Source: Phoronis australis (lineage: Eukaryota; Phoronida; Phoronidae). Taken from it: DNA of 29,778 bases. The notes below the pieces were generated by a model. The model did not search any database. It was given only the letters and a program-made list of their open reading frames with translations, and was not told the origin of the DNA. The stretch is taken from assembly GCA_002633005.1 (NCBI GenBank), contig NMRA01001196.1, positions 11,555-41,332 on the forward strand. Reading direction: 5' to 3'. Shown here piece by piece: positions 19,011-29,689 of this stretch (its first letter is position 1; each line of letters opens with the position of its first letter). The translations under genes and the position numbers were made by a program.

Positions 19011-19140
19011 ATCCCGCCCAGTGGCTCGGAACCCGATCACTAGGCCCGGCGTAGCGGCCGGACTGACTCGCTATCCCGGCCAAAGATACTTGTCCCGGCC
19101 AGTGGCTCGGAACTCGATCATGCCCGTCGCGGCCGCCGGG
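19011..19140. repeat. GC-rich tandem repeat (~80-bp period) inside the predicted THAP intron
   Basis: Two copies of CCCGGCCAGTGGCTCGGAAC (first with one change), each followed by CGATCA and a GCCCG/GCGGCCG block, begin near 19013 and 19093. A partial CTATCCCGGCC lies between them. The inverted module has the same repeats at 28229-28307. GC content is much higher than in the surroundings. Confidence 0.75.
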
Positions 19141-19921
19141 ACTGGCATGAACATAAATCAGCTTGAGTTGGAAACTAAACCTCCAGTAACGAAAATACTA
19201 TAATAGTGAAATAATGTGCACGTAATTATTAATGGGAATGAAACTGAAAAGCTAATTGATTTGCGAAGTCGGTTTCCCCTTTCAAAGACCGTCAGGGAAA
19301 AGGTTGTACAGTAACAATGATTTGAATAATGTATTTGTATTTCTAAATAAAGATTCCCCTAACATGTGACCATAGCATATATAATCGAGTAATTGTTTCA
19401 CAACAGCTTTCTGTCAGCAAACACTGAATTAGTATGCGCTCACACGGCCTCGGTGCCCGGTCATTTACCTTTGTTGCAGGCATCAAAAGCCGGTAAAGCA
19501 ATGGTTTATTCATTGCTGGCTTCTCAAAGCATTTGCACTCTCGAGCACTCCAAGGCATTACAAATTGTATCTAATGAGACAGACTTTGTTTCAGTTTCAT
19601 TAAGCATTGGTTAGTATGAAAATAATTCGTTTTGAAACAGAACGCAGAATAATAAACTTCTACATTGCAACTCGCCCGGCGCCAATCCTGTCTTAGTCAA
19701 GAGCTCATCCGACGAAGACTTCACGGCTCGGATCCTCAGGTTTCATAGGGCCTGGCTATAAGTTCGAACCGGAAAACACTGATCAAGTAATACTAGAGAG
19801 GCAACGGAACGTATGGATTGGATAATTACTTGGTAAGCCGACGTTCGTCAGGCACTGTCGACGACTGCAGGCCACAGTTACGGACTCTGAGATGTTTCAC
19901 GGCCTCATACTTGCTATTTAC

Positions 19922-20056
19922 AGCGTACTTTTCATTCTTCACTATCATGAGCCACTTCCTAAGCATTTCGGTCTTTCGAGGAAGTCGAAAAAATGATTTA
20001 CCCGCTTTTCTCGCAGCTGCATAGTTCGGACAAGCGGGAATGATGCACCACAACAT
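19922..20056 (-). CDS. THAP domain, predicted exon 1 (left module)
   Basis: The frame starts at ATG 20056-20054 and reads MLWCIIPACPNYAAARKAGK, then SFFRLPRKTEMLRKWL. C4 and C9 are the first two zinc ligands, FFRLPR fits the S-F-x-x-F/L-P motif, and the tryptophan is the invariant one. The open frame continues to 19826 but loses the C-x2-H signature. A donor GTAAAT at 19921 in phase 0 would instead join it to exon 2 at 18986, restoring Cys and His in order. A second, disabled copy lies inverted at 27323-27558. Likely the DNA-binding N-terminus of a THAP transposase or a host gene captured from one. Confidence 0.6.
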
Positions 20057-20071
20057 AGCGGCATTCACTCT

Positions 20072-21892
20072 GATTTACAGTATGAAGCTAGGAAATGATA
20101 TTGGGCATAAATTTTGTTTATTAATACCATAAAGAAATCACATTTATCCGAGTACTAAGTAGTAGGCAAAGTGAATATATACATTAGACACATAAACGTT
20201 TGACACCAAGCTAAGTAGTTAAAGTGGCACGATTTGTAACATAACCCTTGTATTGCAAAAATACATTTGGGTGGGAGCCTTTTGATGTAGTCAATACCTT
20301 TGTCGAAGGCCAGCATATCATTACAATAGACTCTTACCAAATCGTCAGTTATCATGAAGACACCAAAAGTCCTGAATCAAAAATAAAAATAAAATTTTCT
20401 TCTTAGCCATATAAGAAAAAATCATTGTCTAGTGTAATTCAACAGCTGAATACCTTATATTTGACATATAACGTTGGCAATCCATTGTCATGGCTATTTT
20501 GGTATTTGTACTAAAATTTCAGACAAACATTAAACAGAAGTGTCCAATAATAAATGTGAATTGTGCTTTGTTTAGTTTGCCTAAACCGGACCTTATTATG
20601 AACCTGCCAATAATCCTTCGACAACCTGTATTGAATGTTCTCGTCAGAGGGAGGCAGTCAGGGCCGTAATAATGTTTCCACTTCACAATTGCAAAGTAAA
20701 GGTTTAGTCCTGTAATCATTAATATATAATAGCCTGGAAACAGTTTATACAAATTTTCTCAGTAAGTAACAATTATGAGTATATTTTCAGATAATTTATT
20801 TATTTGCTAAATTGAGTTATACAGTAGATATTTGTCTGAAAATTTATGTGGATTGCAAGATAAAATTTCTGTATTAAATGAATTCATGAAACGGACCCCT
20901 GGGAGGCTGTTACTGTACTTTAATTATATCGTCACAATTATCGTACTGCCCCCTCTCTCCCTCCGCAGTCGCTTCCACTTTCGAGAGGCACATAAAGCGA
21001 CGAGACAGGGGCCCCTGATTCATGCATGTCCCTAAGCTTATTTTATTTAGGTCAGTGCTTCCCCCGCTTGCAACAAATTTTGAGTTACTCCCGCGAGGAA
21101 AAGATGTGGACCATATTTTGCACAGGGCCCCAGCCAGTAGCTTATTTAGGTAAATGGATAAGAATTACTGCATACAGTAATAAATGTGAATAAATGACAG
21201 TATACAAACAGCCCTATCAGTCTTCCCATATAGCACACACTCTCAGCCTATGCAAATTTGCTTTTTTGTTATTCTCAAAGCCTATTGGCTGTTCAATTGA
21301 CACACAACAAAAAATGATTAGGTTTGTCACAATTCAATTTCAGACAGTTGTTACCTATTGCTAACTGCAACAGATTCAACGCTGCATTGACAACACTCAG
21401 CACCATTCTGAAGTGAAACAACGCTCTGACACAGACTGCACACATGTGGATCTAGGATGTTGTCAGGGGGTAGCTTTGGAAGGAAAAATAAAAAAGGCTA
21501 TTCCAAATGTCATGCCAGCTGTGTATTCTTTCACAGAGTAAGATTTGTGCATGGAGAGGGCGCTTAACTGCATTTCCAAAATTGTCTTTATAAGAAATAC
21601 TCACAGGCATGAGCAAAACACAGGTGACAGGTTGCTTCTTATAGATCTTTTCACCTTACAGTGGACACTTGTCCGCATCTTCTACAGGTAAAGCATAATG
21701 ACAATCACACTACTGGTGATATCCACTAATACCCATGGTGCATGGACACATCAAGTTGGATACAGTGCCTTTAATCTCAAAAATACTTACTTGAGGCTGA
21801 AAAAACAAACCACATTATTTTTGAGTTGCAGTTAAAAATGACCTCACCATGAAGGGGGATGTTGTTTTCAGCAACATTCTTGTTGGCGTGAA
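20072..21892. other. Non-coding stretch
   Basis: No supported coding sequence. Around 20950-20960 a pyrimidine stretch ending CTCCGCAG resembles a 3' splice site, but the following frame gives no recognisable protein. Short ORFs on the minus strand (20155-20355, 20519-20752) lack family features. Confidence 0.5.
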
Positions 21893-22014
21893 TAGGTTCG
21901 AGGTTAATAAAAGGATTAACTCGAACCAGTCTCTTCAGTCTATAATGGCACCGAAAGCTATTACCACCGGTCTGTAACAACCTGCGCTCACCCACACACG
22001 GGGGAAAAGTGACA
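21893..22014 (+). repeat. Fragment of the same LTR type as at 8122-8631
   Basis: It aligns with the last ~120 bases of the 5' LTR. It shares AATAAA (21906-21911), GATTAACT..GAACCAGTC, GCACCGAAAGCTATTA and CCACACACGGG, and has the same GTGACA end. The upstream part of the LTR is not recognisable. No retroelement interior is next to it, so it is a solo or truncated LTR of a related insertion. Confidence 0.85.
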
Positions 22015-22139
22015 GTTTTATGCTATAAAAGTATGACTTTGAATCTTTGCATTGGTCTTCTAGGTTTTGTCCACAATTCAATGGGAAACACAACTTGGAA
22101 GAAATAATATTCTTTGAGAACGTACGCCGGTTCCCGCTA

Positions 22140-23200
22140 ATGACATTAATGGATAAATTTCCACAGGTGCTGATTACCAGCACACACTCAGATGCAAATC
22201 TCACACTCTTTGTGAAGATTTGAAGGTTATTGGCTCTTATATGTGATTTACTGTCATGCCGTTGTGAGTTTATGAACTGCATAGAGTAGGCATCACATTT
22301 TGTGAAAACGTGAAACCTTATGCATAAATGTCTTGGTAAGTCTCTTCTATGTGTCCAGAAGTAAGCATCATGTGTTTTGTGAATGTGGAAAACTTAGATA
22401 TTGCCGTGAATCACTGTTGTGCGTCCAGATGGAAGTAACACATACTTTGTGAAAAACAAGAAACCTGGTACATGAACATGTCTGTTAAACCACTTGGAGT
22501 ATATGCATCGAGAAGGGGCCATTACTGTGGTTGTGAAAATGTGAAAAAGCTGGTTCATAAATGTCATTGTGAGTCACTTACCCTCTTCCAGACGAAAGTT
22601 TAAAGAAGATACAGAACACATTGTTTAAGGCTCTGTGTGAACCACTTCTATGCTTTCTGAAAGGGCTTAGATGTCTTTGTGAATCGTTCTAGTGTACAAA
22701 GACGAAAGTTTCACTTTTTTAAAAATACGAAACCTGGGTCATCGATGTCTTTTTGAATATGTACTTACCGATGCAGTTGTCACATATCTTATGAAAATGT
22801 AAAGACTAAGGCTCAGTGTTGCGTGAAAACTGGTGCATAGTTACCTTTGCGAATGACGTCTATATGTCCTGCTGCAAGATCCATATTAATTTGTTGTTAG
22901 TGCAACAGATGTACGCAGTCGTCTTGATACCAACATCACATACTAAGTTTAAGTGTGACCCTGAAGAGCAGTTGCATTGTAGTGATCTTAGTTACCTGTT
23001 TTCGGTAAGATATGTGTCTCAATAAATCACCTTTTGCAATCCTTTGACTTATATTTTTTTGAAAATGTTAACTCTGCACTACGCCTTGTATTTGTGATCA
23101 ATCTGGCATGAAAACATCTTGTTATGTTATTTTTGCAAGCATCATCTGCTTTGTGAAACTGTAGAAAACAAAAGCCCTCTACTTGTACATGTATATGTGA
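22140..23200 (-). repeat. Degenerate ~75-85-bp tandem repeat, read as a decayed zinc-finger-like array on the minus strand
   Basis: The plus-strand anchor TTTTGTGAAAATGTGAAA recurs in diverged form near 22209, 22295, 22374, 22446, 22530, 22785 and 23150. Adjacent copies lie 72-86 bp apart. On the minus strand the units give related peptides: FTKCDAY, YFWTHRRDLPRHL, VFHKVCVTSIWTHNSD, FHKICDNC and FHKADDAC. A shared F-H/T-K-x-C-D-x-C...W-T-H-x-x-D-L-x-R-H-L...F-H pattern can be extracted, similar in order to C2H2 finger repeats. Frames are interrupted by stops and indels, so no intact protein remains. The zinc-finger reading is an inference. Confidence 0.45.
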
Positions 23201-23239
23201 AATACATATCCACCTTGCATGCACCACTTGTCAACGCAA

Positions 23240-25777
23240 ACACACTAATGGGGGTACATCTGCCTTTCACAAATAATGGTCTCAATCTGCCACTTTGTTT
23301 ATTTATGAGAATCATAATGATGGAAAGATGGTAATAGAACTATATTTTTGACGTCAGCCAGGTATTATAGATGGAGATTTGTAACCGAACGGTCCACGCA
23401 TTTTGTTTACCCGAATAGGTAAACTGCTTAAGTTTCGCTTCTAAGTTTGTTAGGAGAAACTAACAGTATTAAGAAAAGAAACCCGTTAGGTTAAAAAGCA
23501 ACATTGCGATTGAACTTATTTGAAACCTAGCTGGGTCACCTACTAATGATATTGATAATGATAAAAACTACAACGATAACGTTAATAGTTATAGTGGTTA
23601 TGCTAATCATCACACATGATTTTAATCCAGATTTGGAAATTGGTTAAGATAACAAGCGCTATGAAAATATCGAAATCACATGCAGGCCTATGAATGGGAA
23701 TGCACTTTTAATTTTGTAGCTTATAGTCGCAAATGATTAGTATTCTTTAATACTCAACGGCACTTAGGACTGGTATGCCTCTACGGTATACTGAGGCGAC
23801 ATGGAGGGCGTCGGTGCAGAAGTCTCCGTTGTTTCATTCAGCCTAGAGCACTCAGCACCCGAAAAACCAATATCGTCCAACTTTACAACGTCTCCTTGAC
23901 AGCTTATGGAAATTTGAATATTTCAATACATGTTTTGACATTACATTTGCGGGTATTTTTAATTTACGAGGGCTTAAACCAGCACCGCTTATAGCCTCAG
24001 GCGCTTACCATGTCCACTTGGCCTCCAATCCGTGGACGTTAAAATCAAGCATTTTCGCGAGATTATTTCCTCTCAGCCCGCCTTCCGAACGAGTCCAGGT
24101 GATCACGACAGACGACATGCATCATGATGGTTTAAGTTAGAGAGAAAGGGCCAAAAGTACAAAAAATGATAAAATTTTTGCACTCATCTGTAGGGTCTTC
24201 GATGTGAAATGACTAAAAACTTTTCATTTTTGCACTTAGTTGTGTACAAAGTTCAAAAAAGTGACAAGACCATTGGTTTGAATCTTATTTTTGTAACTAG
24301 TTTTCTTTGAAAGCAAGAATGAATTTACATGGACGGGAAAATGTTTTGACGTTTACGGTATATATTCATGTTAACCAGCTCGTCTGTTGACGTTTTTCAA
24401 CCAATGTATTATTCATTTTAGTCTTTCAACGGTTACCAAGCATAATAAACACCCATACAGGTCAATAAAATACGTGAAATGACGTGGCATAGCCAGCAAT
24501 AGCAAACTATTGTCAAGGGGTGATGCAGTCTGGAAATTTGAATAACATTTGAATTAAAGTTGCTGTTACCAAATTTAGTTGAATAAAACGGCTAAAATTC
24601 AAATTGGAGTGATTTTCTCATATTTCGTACATTCAAAACGGGTACTAACATGCCCAAACCAGCAGTAATGTACGACGGTCAAGGATAGAACAAGGAGGCA
24701 ACCGGTGGGGATTGGTGTCGGGGAGGGAGATTGACGACCAAGGGGCGGAAAAATAAAAAGAACAACAACAAGAATAACAATCTAAGAGGAGAGTACGCCA
24801 ATGTTTGTATTGACTTAGCTTGACAAAAAATAAGTTCACACAGGTGCGTTTCAGAGACATTCGATCACAAAAAATCTCGCAAGTTAAAGACAAGTGTTTC
24901 GCGACTAAGCTCCTGAACTCATTTCAAATGTAATGTTGAAATACGGGGTAAGACTTGGTGTTTCTGATGCATAGGAGAAGTTTTCTCACCCCAAGTGTTT
25001 GCAAATGCCTTAGGTCTACGCAACAGATCCTCGGTAATCTTTACTCCGGACTCCAGTTCTGGGCTGCATGTGAAGTACATGTACAACGTATTAGGCCGTA
25101 CCGGCAACTAAGTGACATTTCTTTGCATTACACTGTACACACATTTGTGTTTTAAAGGGCACTAAACCCTGTTACATGGCCTTTGATTTCTTAATATTCG
25201 GCCTCATTCCCCTCTCAAAAAATCGCGCACAATTCGCCCATCGGGTCAAAAAATCCCCCTAGTAGTTTTAACCTCAGACAACCTTAAAAATATCAAACCC
25301 ACTGACTTTAGTCGCGAGGCCGCCAGACACTGGGAACGTCAAATATTGGTTTCCCTATAAATAAGGTCCACATGCAGGAGTACTAGAACCAGTTTTGCAT
25401 TATTTCACTCTCTCGTATTGAAAGAAAAATAAAAGACAGCTTCCGTTCGTCTGCGGTTCAAAATGAAACACATGCAAGTCCTACAAGAAAAGTATTGTGA
25501 TAAGCCATGCGGCGGAGCTTAGAAACATGTAGGAAAGCGTGTTTTCACTTATGAACTTGCAGTGCATTCCTCTCAGAAGCAGTCTCAAGCAGACTGCGTT
25601 TGAACAGCTAGCTAATCACGATTATTCATTTACACTGTGGCCAAAAACACTGCCCCCGTCATTGTCAGTATATGTTATATACAGCGTGCAGATTCGCAAC
25701 TCCGACGTTTTCTCGCGTATGCTAGAGGATGTGCCACTCTCCTAAATTATCTGTTTCAGTTTCCGGTTAGTGTATTG
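23240..25777. other. Non-coding stretch
   Basis: No recognised exon. TTTAAAGGGCACTAAACCC at 25152-25170 resembles the start of dispersed invertebrate repeats. CCTATAAATAAGG near 25355 is TATA-like, but only a very short frame follows. ORFs at 24645-24893 and 25539-25745 have no family features. Confidence 0.45.
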
Positions 25778-25938
25778 TGACGACACAACAGCCGACCATT
25801 AGCAGACTACATACTTGCCGGAAATAAAACCTGCTAATTTGGCCAGGTGTCACTAGGGAATAATGACGTCATTGCTGCTGTAAGAGCACAGATTTTGTCC
25901 TTTGAAAGTATACGGAGTTGGCGGTCCATGTACTATAG
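25778..25938. repeat. Terminal-inverted-repeat-like sequence, right copy
   Basis: Its reverse complement starts CATAGACTATAGTACATGG and is collinear with 14465-14630 through TTTCCGGCAAGTA and the ATGGTCGGCTGTTGTGT that matches the start of the THAP-type ORF. Similarity stops about 17 bases into that ORF. The copy therefore carries the end, the 5' leader and the first codons, but no THAP finger. Confidence 0.75.
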
Positions 25939-25949
25939 TCTATGGTGTC

Positions 25950-27306
25950 CGGTAAGAACATTTAAGAATTGGTCTTCTTGTCTATTCACTGAGGTGCACG
26001 AAGTACTGAATGGTCAAATTCAAGGAAGTGTAACACTATACACTGTTTGGATAGATCAAATTCTAAAGGCATTTTCAAAAACAATGCTTTTAGTAAAAAT
26101 CTATACCTTTGTCCATATTTAGCTAAATACACATACTGGTCAATAAGCCCTGACCTGATTACTGAGTCATAGAATACAATATGATAATTAGTTATTACAA
26201 TTGTCATTTAATTTGCGCAAATCATGTCATATTTGAATACTTAGCAGACTCTGTAAAGAGCTTTCAAATTTTTCCAAACATTTTGGGATTGACTAGGCTT
26301 AAAGAACATAATTTTATTTGAGAAATCTGGGTGGGAAGTCGCTGTCAATCTATTAATGCATGTAGGCCAGAACTGGGTTCAGCAAACTTTTGACTTAATA
26401 TCGCATTGTTGTTGAAGTACCTATTGGCCTCACTGGTATGCGCTACAATGTATTAATTGGTGCACAATTTACATTTTGTTGCTTTGACCGGTGTTGTGAC
26501 GTGTTAGTAGGGGGTCAGTGCACTGTTGTCCCCGGGCCCACGTTTCCTTGCATTGCTCATGGCTTAAACGGTCGTATGTACAGGTACGCACACGCACGAC
26601 AAACGAAAACTACGTTTTATTTTTGTTTTCCGCAGGATCTTTCTATGCTACGTACACACCGTTGACTAAGATTCAAATCGAATAAAAACTCCAGAACCTT
26701 TGAAGTTGGATAAGTAATGAACAAATTTCCACGCGGCTGGAGGTGGTTCCGCAAAACTTTTTTCTCGCCACATGTTATGTATTTCGTTTTTTGAAGTTCC
26801 CCACTAATGAAGGCGTATTTTGCTAGAAAGATGTGGAATATTGCAAAAAATGGCCAATTTTTGTGAACAAGATTTGAGTTCACCAAAGTGAGTCCTTTGG
26901 CTCATACTTTGGCGATGAATCGTGGCATTTAGTGCTGGCTCTTGGATTTGCAACGTACTCACAATTATAGTTTTGTTAAATACTACGCTCCATAACTAAT
27001 TACGAGCTCCAGCTAGGCTACGGTTCATCTATTATTTGAGAAAAATAAAACCAGGGAAGAAAACCAAATATTTTAAGGTGTATTGGGAATTTCAGGGTCA
27101 CAGCTCTACAGATAATTGTTTCACAGAAGGTACCAGATAGGTACCTTAAAGGAGAATGCCACCCGATTTAATTAGTCTTTTATGCCGTCTTGATCGGTCT
27201 ATATCCACTTCGCCTCGCATACGGTCGACCTTACCTTGCCAAGAGATGTCGCTTTAACCTGTGAGGAAGGTGAGAAAGGACGCTAGCGACGTCAGTGGTT
27301 CATCTG
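25950..27306. other. Non-coding stretch between the inverted modules
   Basis: Short ORFs on both strands (75-91 codons) have no family resemblance. TTAAAGGAGAATGCCACCC near 27148-27166 resembles a dispersed-repeat border. No exon recognised. Confidence 0.5.
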
Positions 27307-28410
27307 CAGAGTGAATGCCGCTATGTTGCGGTGCATCGTTCCCGCTTGTCCGAACTATGCAGCTGCGAGAAAAGCGGGTATATCATTTTTTTCGACTTCC
27401 TCGAGAGACCGAAATGCTTAGGAAGTGACTCGTGATAGTGAAGAATGAAAAGTACGCTGTAAATAGCAAGTATGAGGCCGTGAAACATCTCCATGTCTGT
27501 GGCCTGCAGTCGTCGACAGTGCCTGACGAACGTCGGCTTACCAAGTAATTATCCAATCCATACGTTACGTTGTCTGATCTTGTTCACGGCGCCTCTCTAA
27601 TATTTCTGCATCACTGTATTCCTGTTCGAATTGATAGCCAGTGAAACTTAACGATCCACCTGCGAAGTCTTCGTAGGGATCGACTGATGAGCTCTCGTCT
27701 AAGTCGAGATTGTGAGTTGCCATGTTGATGTTTATTACTGAGCGTTTTGTTTCAAAATGAATTATTCTCACCCTAACCAATACTTACATAAAACTGAAAC
27801 AAAGTCTGCCTCATTAGATGCAATTTGTAATTCCTTTGGAGTGTTCGTGAGTGCAAATGATTTGAGAAGCCAGCAATTAATAAATCACTGCGTTACCGGC
27901 TTTAGGTGCTCATGCTAATTTAGTGTTTGCTGGCAGAAACTGTTATGAAACAACTCAGTCGATTTCCACCCCACGGACTGTTAGGGGAGTCTTACATTTA
28001 CATAATTAAAATATTGTCATTGTACAACTACTGCCCTGACGGTGCTGTGGCCAAAGCGGAACCTAAATTCGCGGCTCCCGACGAGTAAGTAGATTTGCAA
28101 TTCGTGTGTAATTCACCAACATAATAACGTGTGCATTACTTTGGCTCACTAGTATAGTATTTTGTTGACTGGAAGTTTAGTTTCCAACTTTGGCTGATTT
28201 ATGTTCGTGATGTCTGATCAGTTTCCGAGCCACTGGCCGGGATAACGAGTCAATCCGACCGGCCGCGACGGGCCTGATCGGGCTCCGAGCTACTGGCCAG
28301 GATAACAAGCGTTTTGTGTGGTTAGAACTCAAAAAATCACAAGTCTAAACAACACGGATCTAGGTTAGCCAGTCTGTATCTCACGGAAAATACTTCGAAT
28401 TTGTCTCCGA
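27307..28410 (+). pseudogene. Inverted, disabled copy of the THAP module
   Basis: The whole segment aligns with the reverse complement of about 18905-20071, with many substitutions and small indels. Exon 1 equivalent: ATG 27323 reads MLRCIVPACPNYAAARKAG, then a T7 run at 27386-27392 (T6 in the other copy) shifts the frame, and the invariant tryptophan codon is TGA (about 27426-27428). Exon 2 equivalent (about 28325-28408): an extra A causes another shift, the zinc-ligand Cys codon TGT is AGT and the His codon CAT is TAT. This copy cannot make a THAP finger. Similarity begins at CAGAGTGAATGCCGC and ends at CTCCGA (28410), where non-LTR retrotransposon sequence starts directly. Confidence 0.8.
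27565..27723 (-). CDS. Short acidic ORF antisense within the THAP module (hypothetical, possibly a first exon)
   Basis: ATG at 27723-27721 opens MATHNLDLDESSSVDPYEDF and continues to GYQFEQEYSDAEILERRREQ, stopping at 27565. It lies on the strand opposite the THAP exons, inside the region corresponding to the THAP intron, and its stop is only a few bases from the end of the exon-1 open frame. The acidic start followed by PY/GYQFE and a charged helix resembles the N-terminus of invertebrate proteins with a P2X7-like C-terminal domain, but that is a weak recollection. The counterpart in the left module (plus strand, about 19660-19825) has an in-frame TAG and altered codons. A donor-like GTAACG near 27567 could join it to later exons. 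Confidence 0.3.
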   Translation of the reverse strand: MATHNLDLDESSSVDPYEDFAGGSLSFTGYQFEQEYSDAEILERRREQDQTT

Positions 28411-28993
28411 GAAGAAGTTACAATATCAAGCTGCCTTACTCATAACCGGAGCTTACAGGGGATCCAATAGTGTTAAGGTTTTGAATAGTCTCAAGTGGCC
28501 GAAAGTGTCTACTCGACGCAATCTTCACATGACCACATTTACTTTCAAGGTAATAAACAATGTCAACAACGTTTCTGTCAAAAAAATATTTGATCTATAC
28601 ACTAGACAAGGCCATCGTAGTGATTTGAGATCCTCCACCCCATATGCAATTCCTCCGTCGTTCAGTCAGGCATTCAGAAGGTCTACAGTCATGATGTGCA
28701 TCAACAACTGGAATTCTCTTCCAGTCTCTGTTAAGGAAAGCAACTCTTTTACGAGTATAAAAAATAATTTTAGAACTGTTTTTCATAATTTTGATAACTC
28801 AACACCCTTGACTCAATTATCTCTTCACCGCGATAATGAAATAGCATTGTACAGATCCAGATGTGGCCTTTTCCTCAACTCTGACAAGTTCAGGCACAAC
28901 TTTAGTAATGTCTCTCCAAACTGTAAATGTGGTGACCATCAATCTTATCCTCATAACCATGCGCACGGTCGGCTCGAAACTAAATGTACTTAG
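28411..28993 (+). pseudogene. C-terminal part of a non-LTR retrotransposon ORF (5'-truncated)
   Basis: The frame is open from the junction with the THAP module. It reads KKLQYQAALLITGAYRGSNS, LKWPKVSTRR, RSSTPYAIPPSF and CINNWNSLPVSVKESNSF. This is the conserved tail after the reverse transcriptase in many LINE-type (L2/CR1/Jockey-like) elements: LQ-x-x-A-A-x-x-I-T-G, L-x-W...R-R, R-S-S-x-x-x-x-P, W-N-S-L-P. Near the end, SPNCKCGDH resembles the start of the C-terminal zinc-binding motif, but the expected H...C residues that follow are lost in a different frame. RT and endonuclease domains are absent, so only a dead 3' fragment is present. An ATG-based start at 28481 is not meaningful. Confidence 0.7.
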
Positions 28994-29689
28994 TAGGCTA
29001 TCTTGTCCTTGTCAGTCGTACGGATGTTGTCTCTACTTGAGAATGAATTGTGAGTTGGATGAGAATCACTAGTGGCAGTGATTGGAACTAGGCTCATTTG
29101 AAAAACATTGTAATCAATATTTCCATCCCTTGTTACCCTATGGTGTAGCCGCATCGCGCGTTTATTGCCGATGAATAACATAAAACTTTCCCTAATCGTC
29201 TGCACGATCCTCAGTGACAACTATGCAAACACCACTCAGACGAAGTTGGCTCGTCACAGCCGATTATTACGTGAAGTGGTTTGAATCAGAAGTAAATTCA
29301 AAATGATTACTAACTTAGTTATTATTATAGTTAGCAGCACCAGTAGGTGCAACATTTTTGTTTTTATTGTCCATCTATATCCTATCTTTAACGGTTACTG
29401 GGCTGGGGCGACCTTTTCTGCAAAGGTTAAAGGGCTTGCAATCAAATCGAATCTCCCGCCAGGTACAGAACAGGTTCGTATACCCTCAGTCCGAGGTGCA
29501 CTTATGGTAGAATGGTGCCGGGAAAAACCAAGACAAAACGTAGTTTTGATTCTAAGGGAGTTGTGCGTCTACATGCATACGACCTTTGGCATTGAGAACG
29601 AATGCTACTGTCGCCTCAGGCCTCTGTGGTCATGAACACAGCAAATTGTGAAAAGAGATAAATCCCAACCCTAATTCCTTCTTTCAATT
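28994..29689. other. Non-coding stretch after the retrotransposon tail
   Basis: Probably includes decayed 3' sequence of the non-LTR element in its first ~100 bases. The 110-codon ORF at 29303-29635 has no family features and is not called. Confidence 0.45.

Noticed and set aside
19762-19775. GTTCGAACC resembling a tRNA B box
   Set aside because: No A box or cloverleaf stems lie at the required distance; it is also not conserved in the inverted module.
20942-21035. CTCTCTCCCTCCGCAG as a host exon acceptor
   Set aside because: The following frames close quickly or give no recognisable protein, and no matching donor or partner exon was found.
23804-23899. Short frame starting ATGGAGGGCGTC, about 31 codons
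   Set aside because: Its composition looks coding-like, but there is no conserved motif or splice context to support it.
18905-28410. The two THAP modules as terminal inverted repeats of one element
   Set aside because: The similarity begins just upstream of the THAP start codon, at the inner edges, and the right outer edge abuts a LINE fragment. The outer edges do not look like transposon termini, so they are better read as two inverted copies of an internal module.
29303-29635. 110-codon plus-strand ORF
   Set aside because: Open and fairly long, but no domain, signal peptide, splice context or repeat family could be recognised, and the region around it is repeat-derived. It is left uncalled, not excluded.
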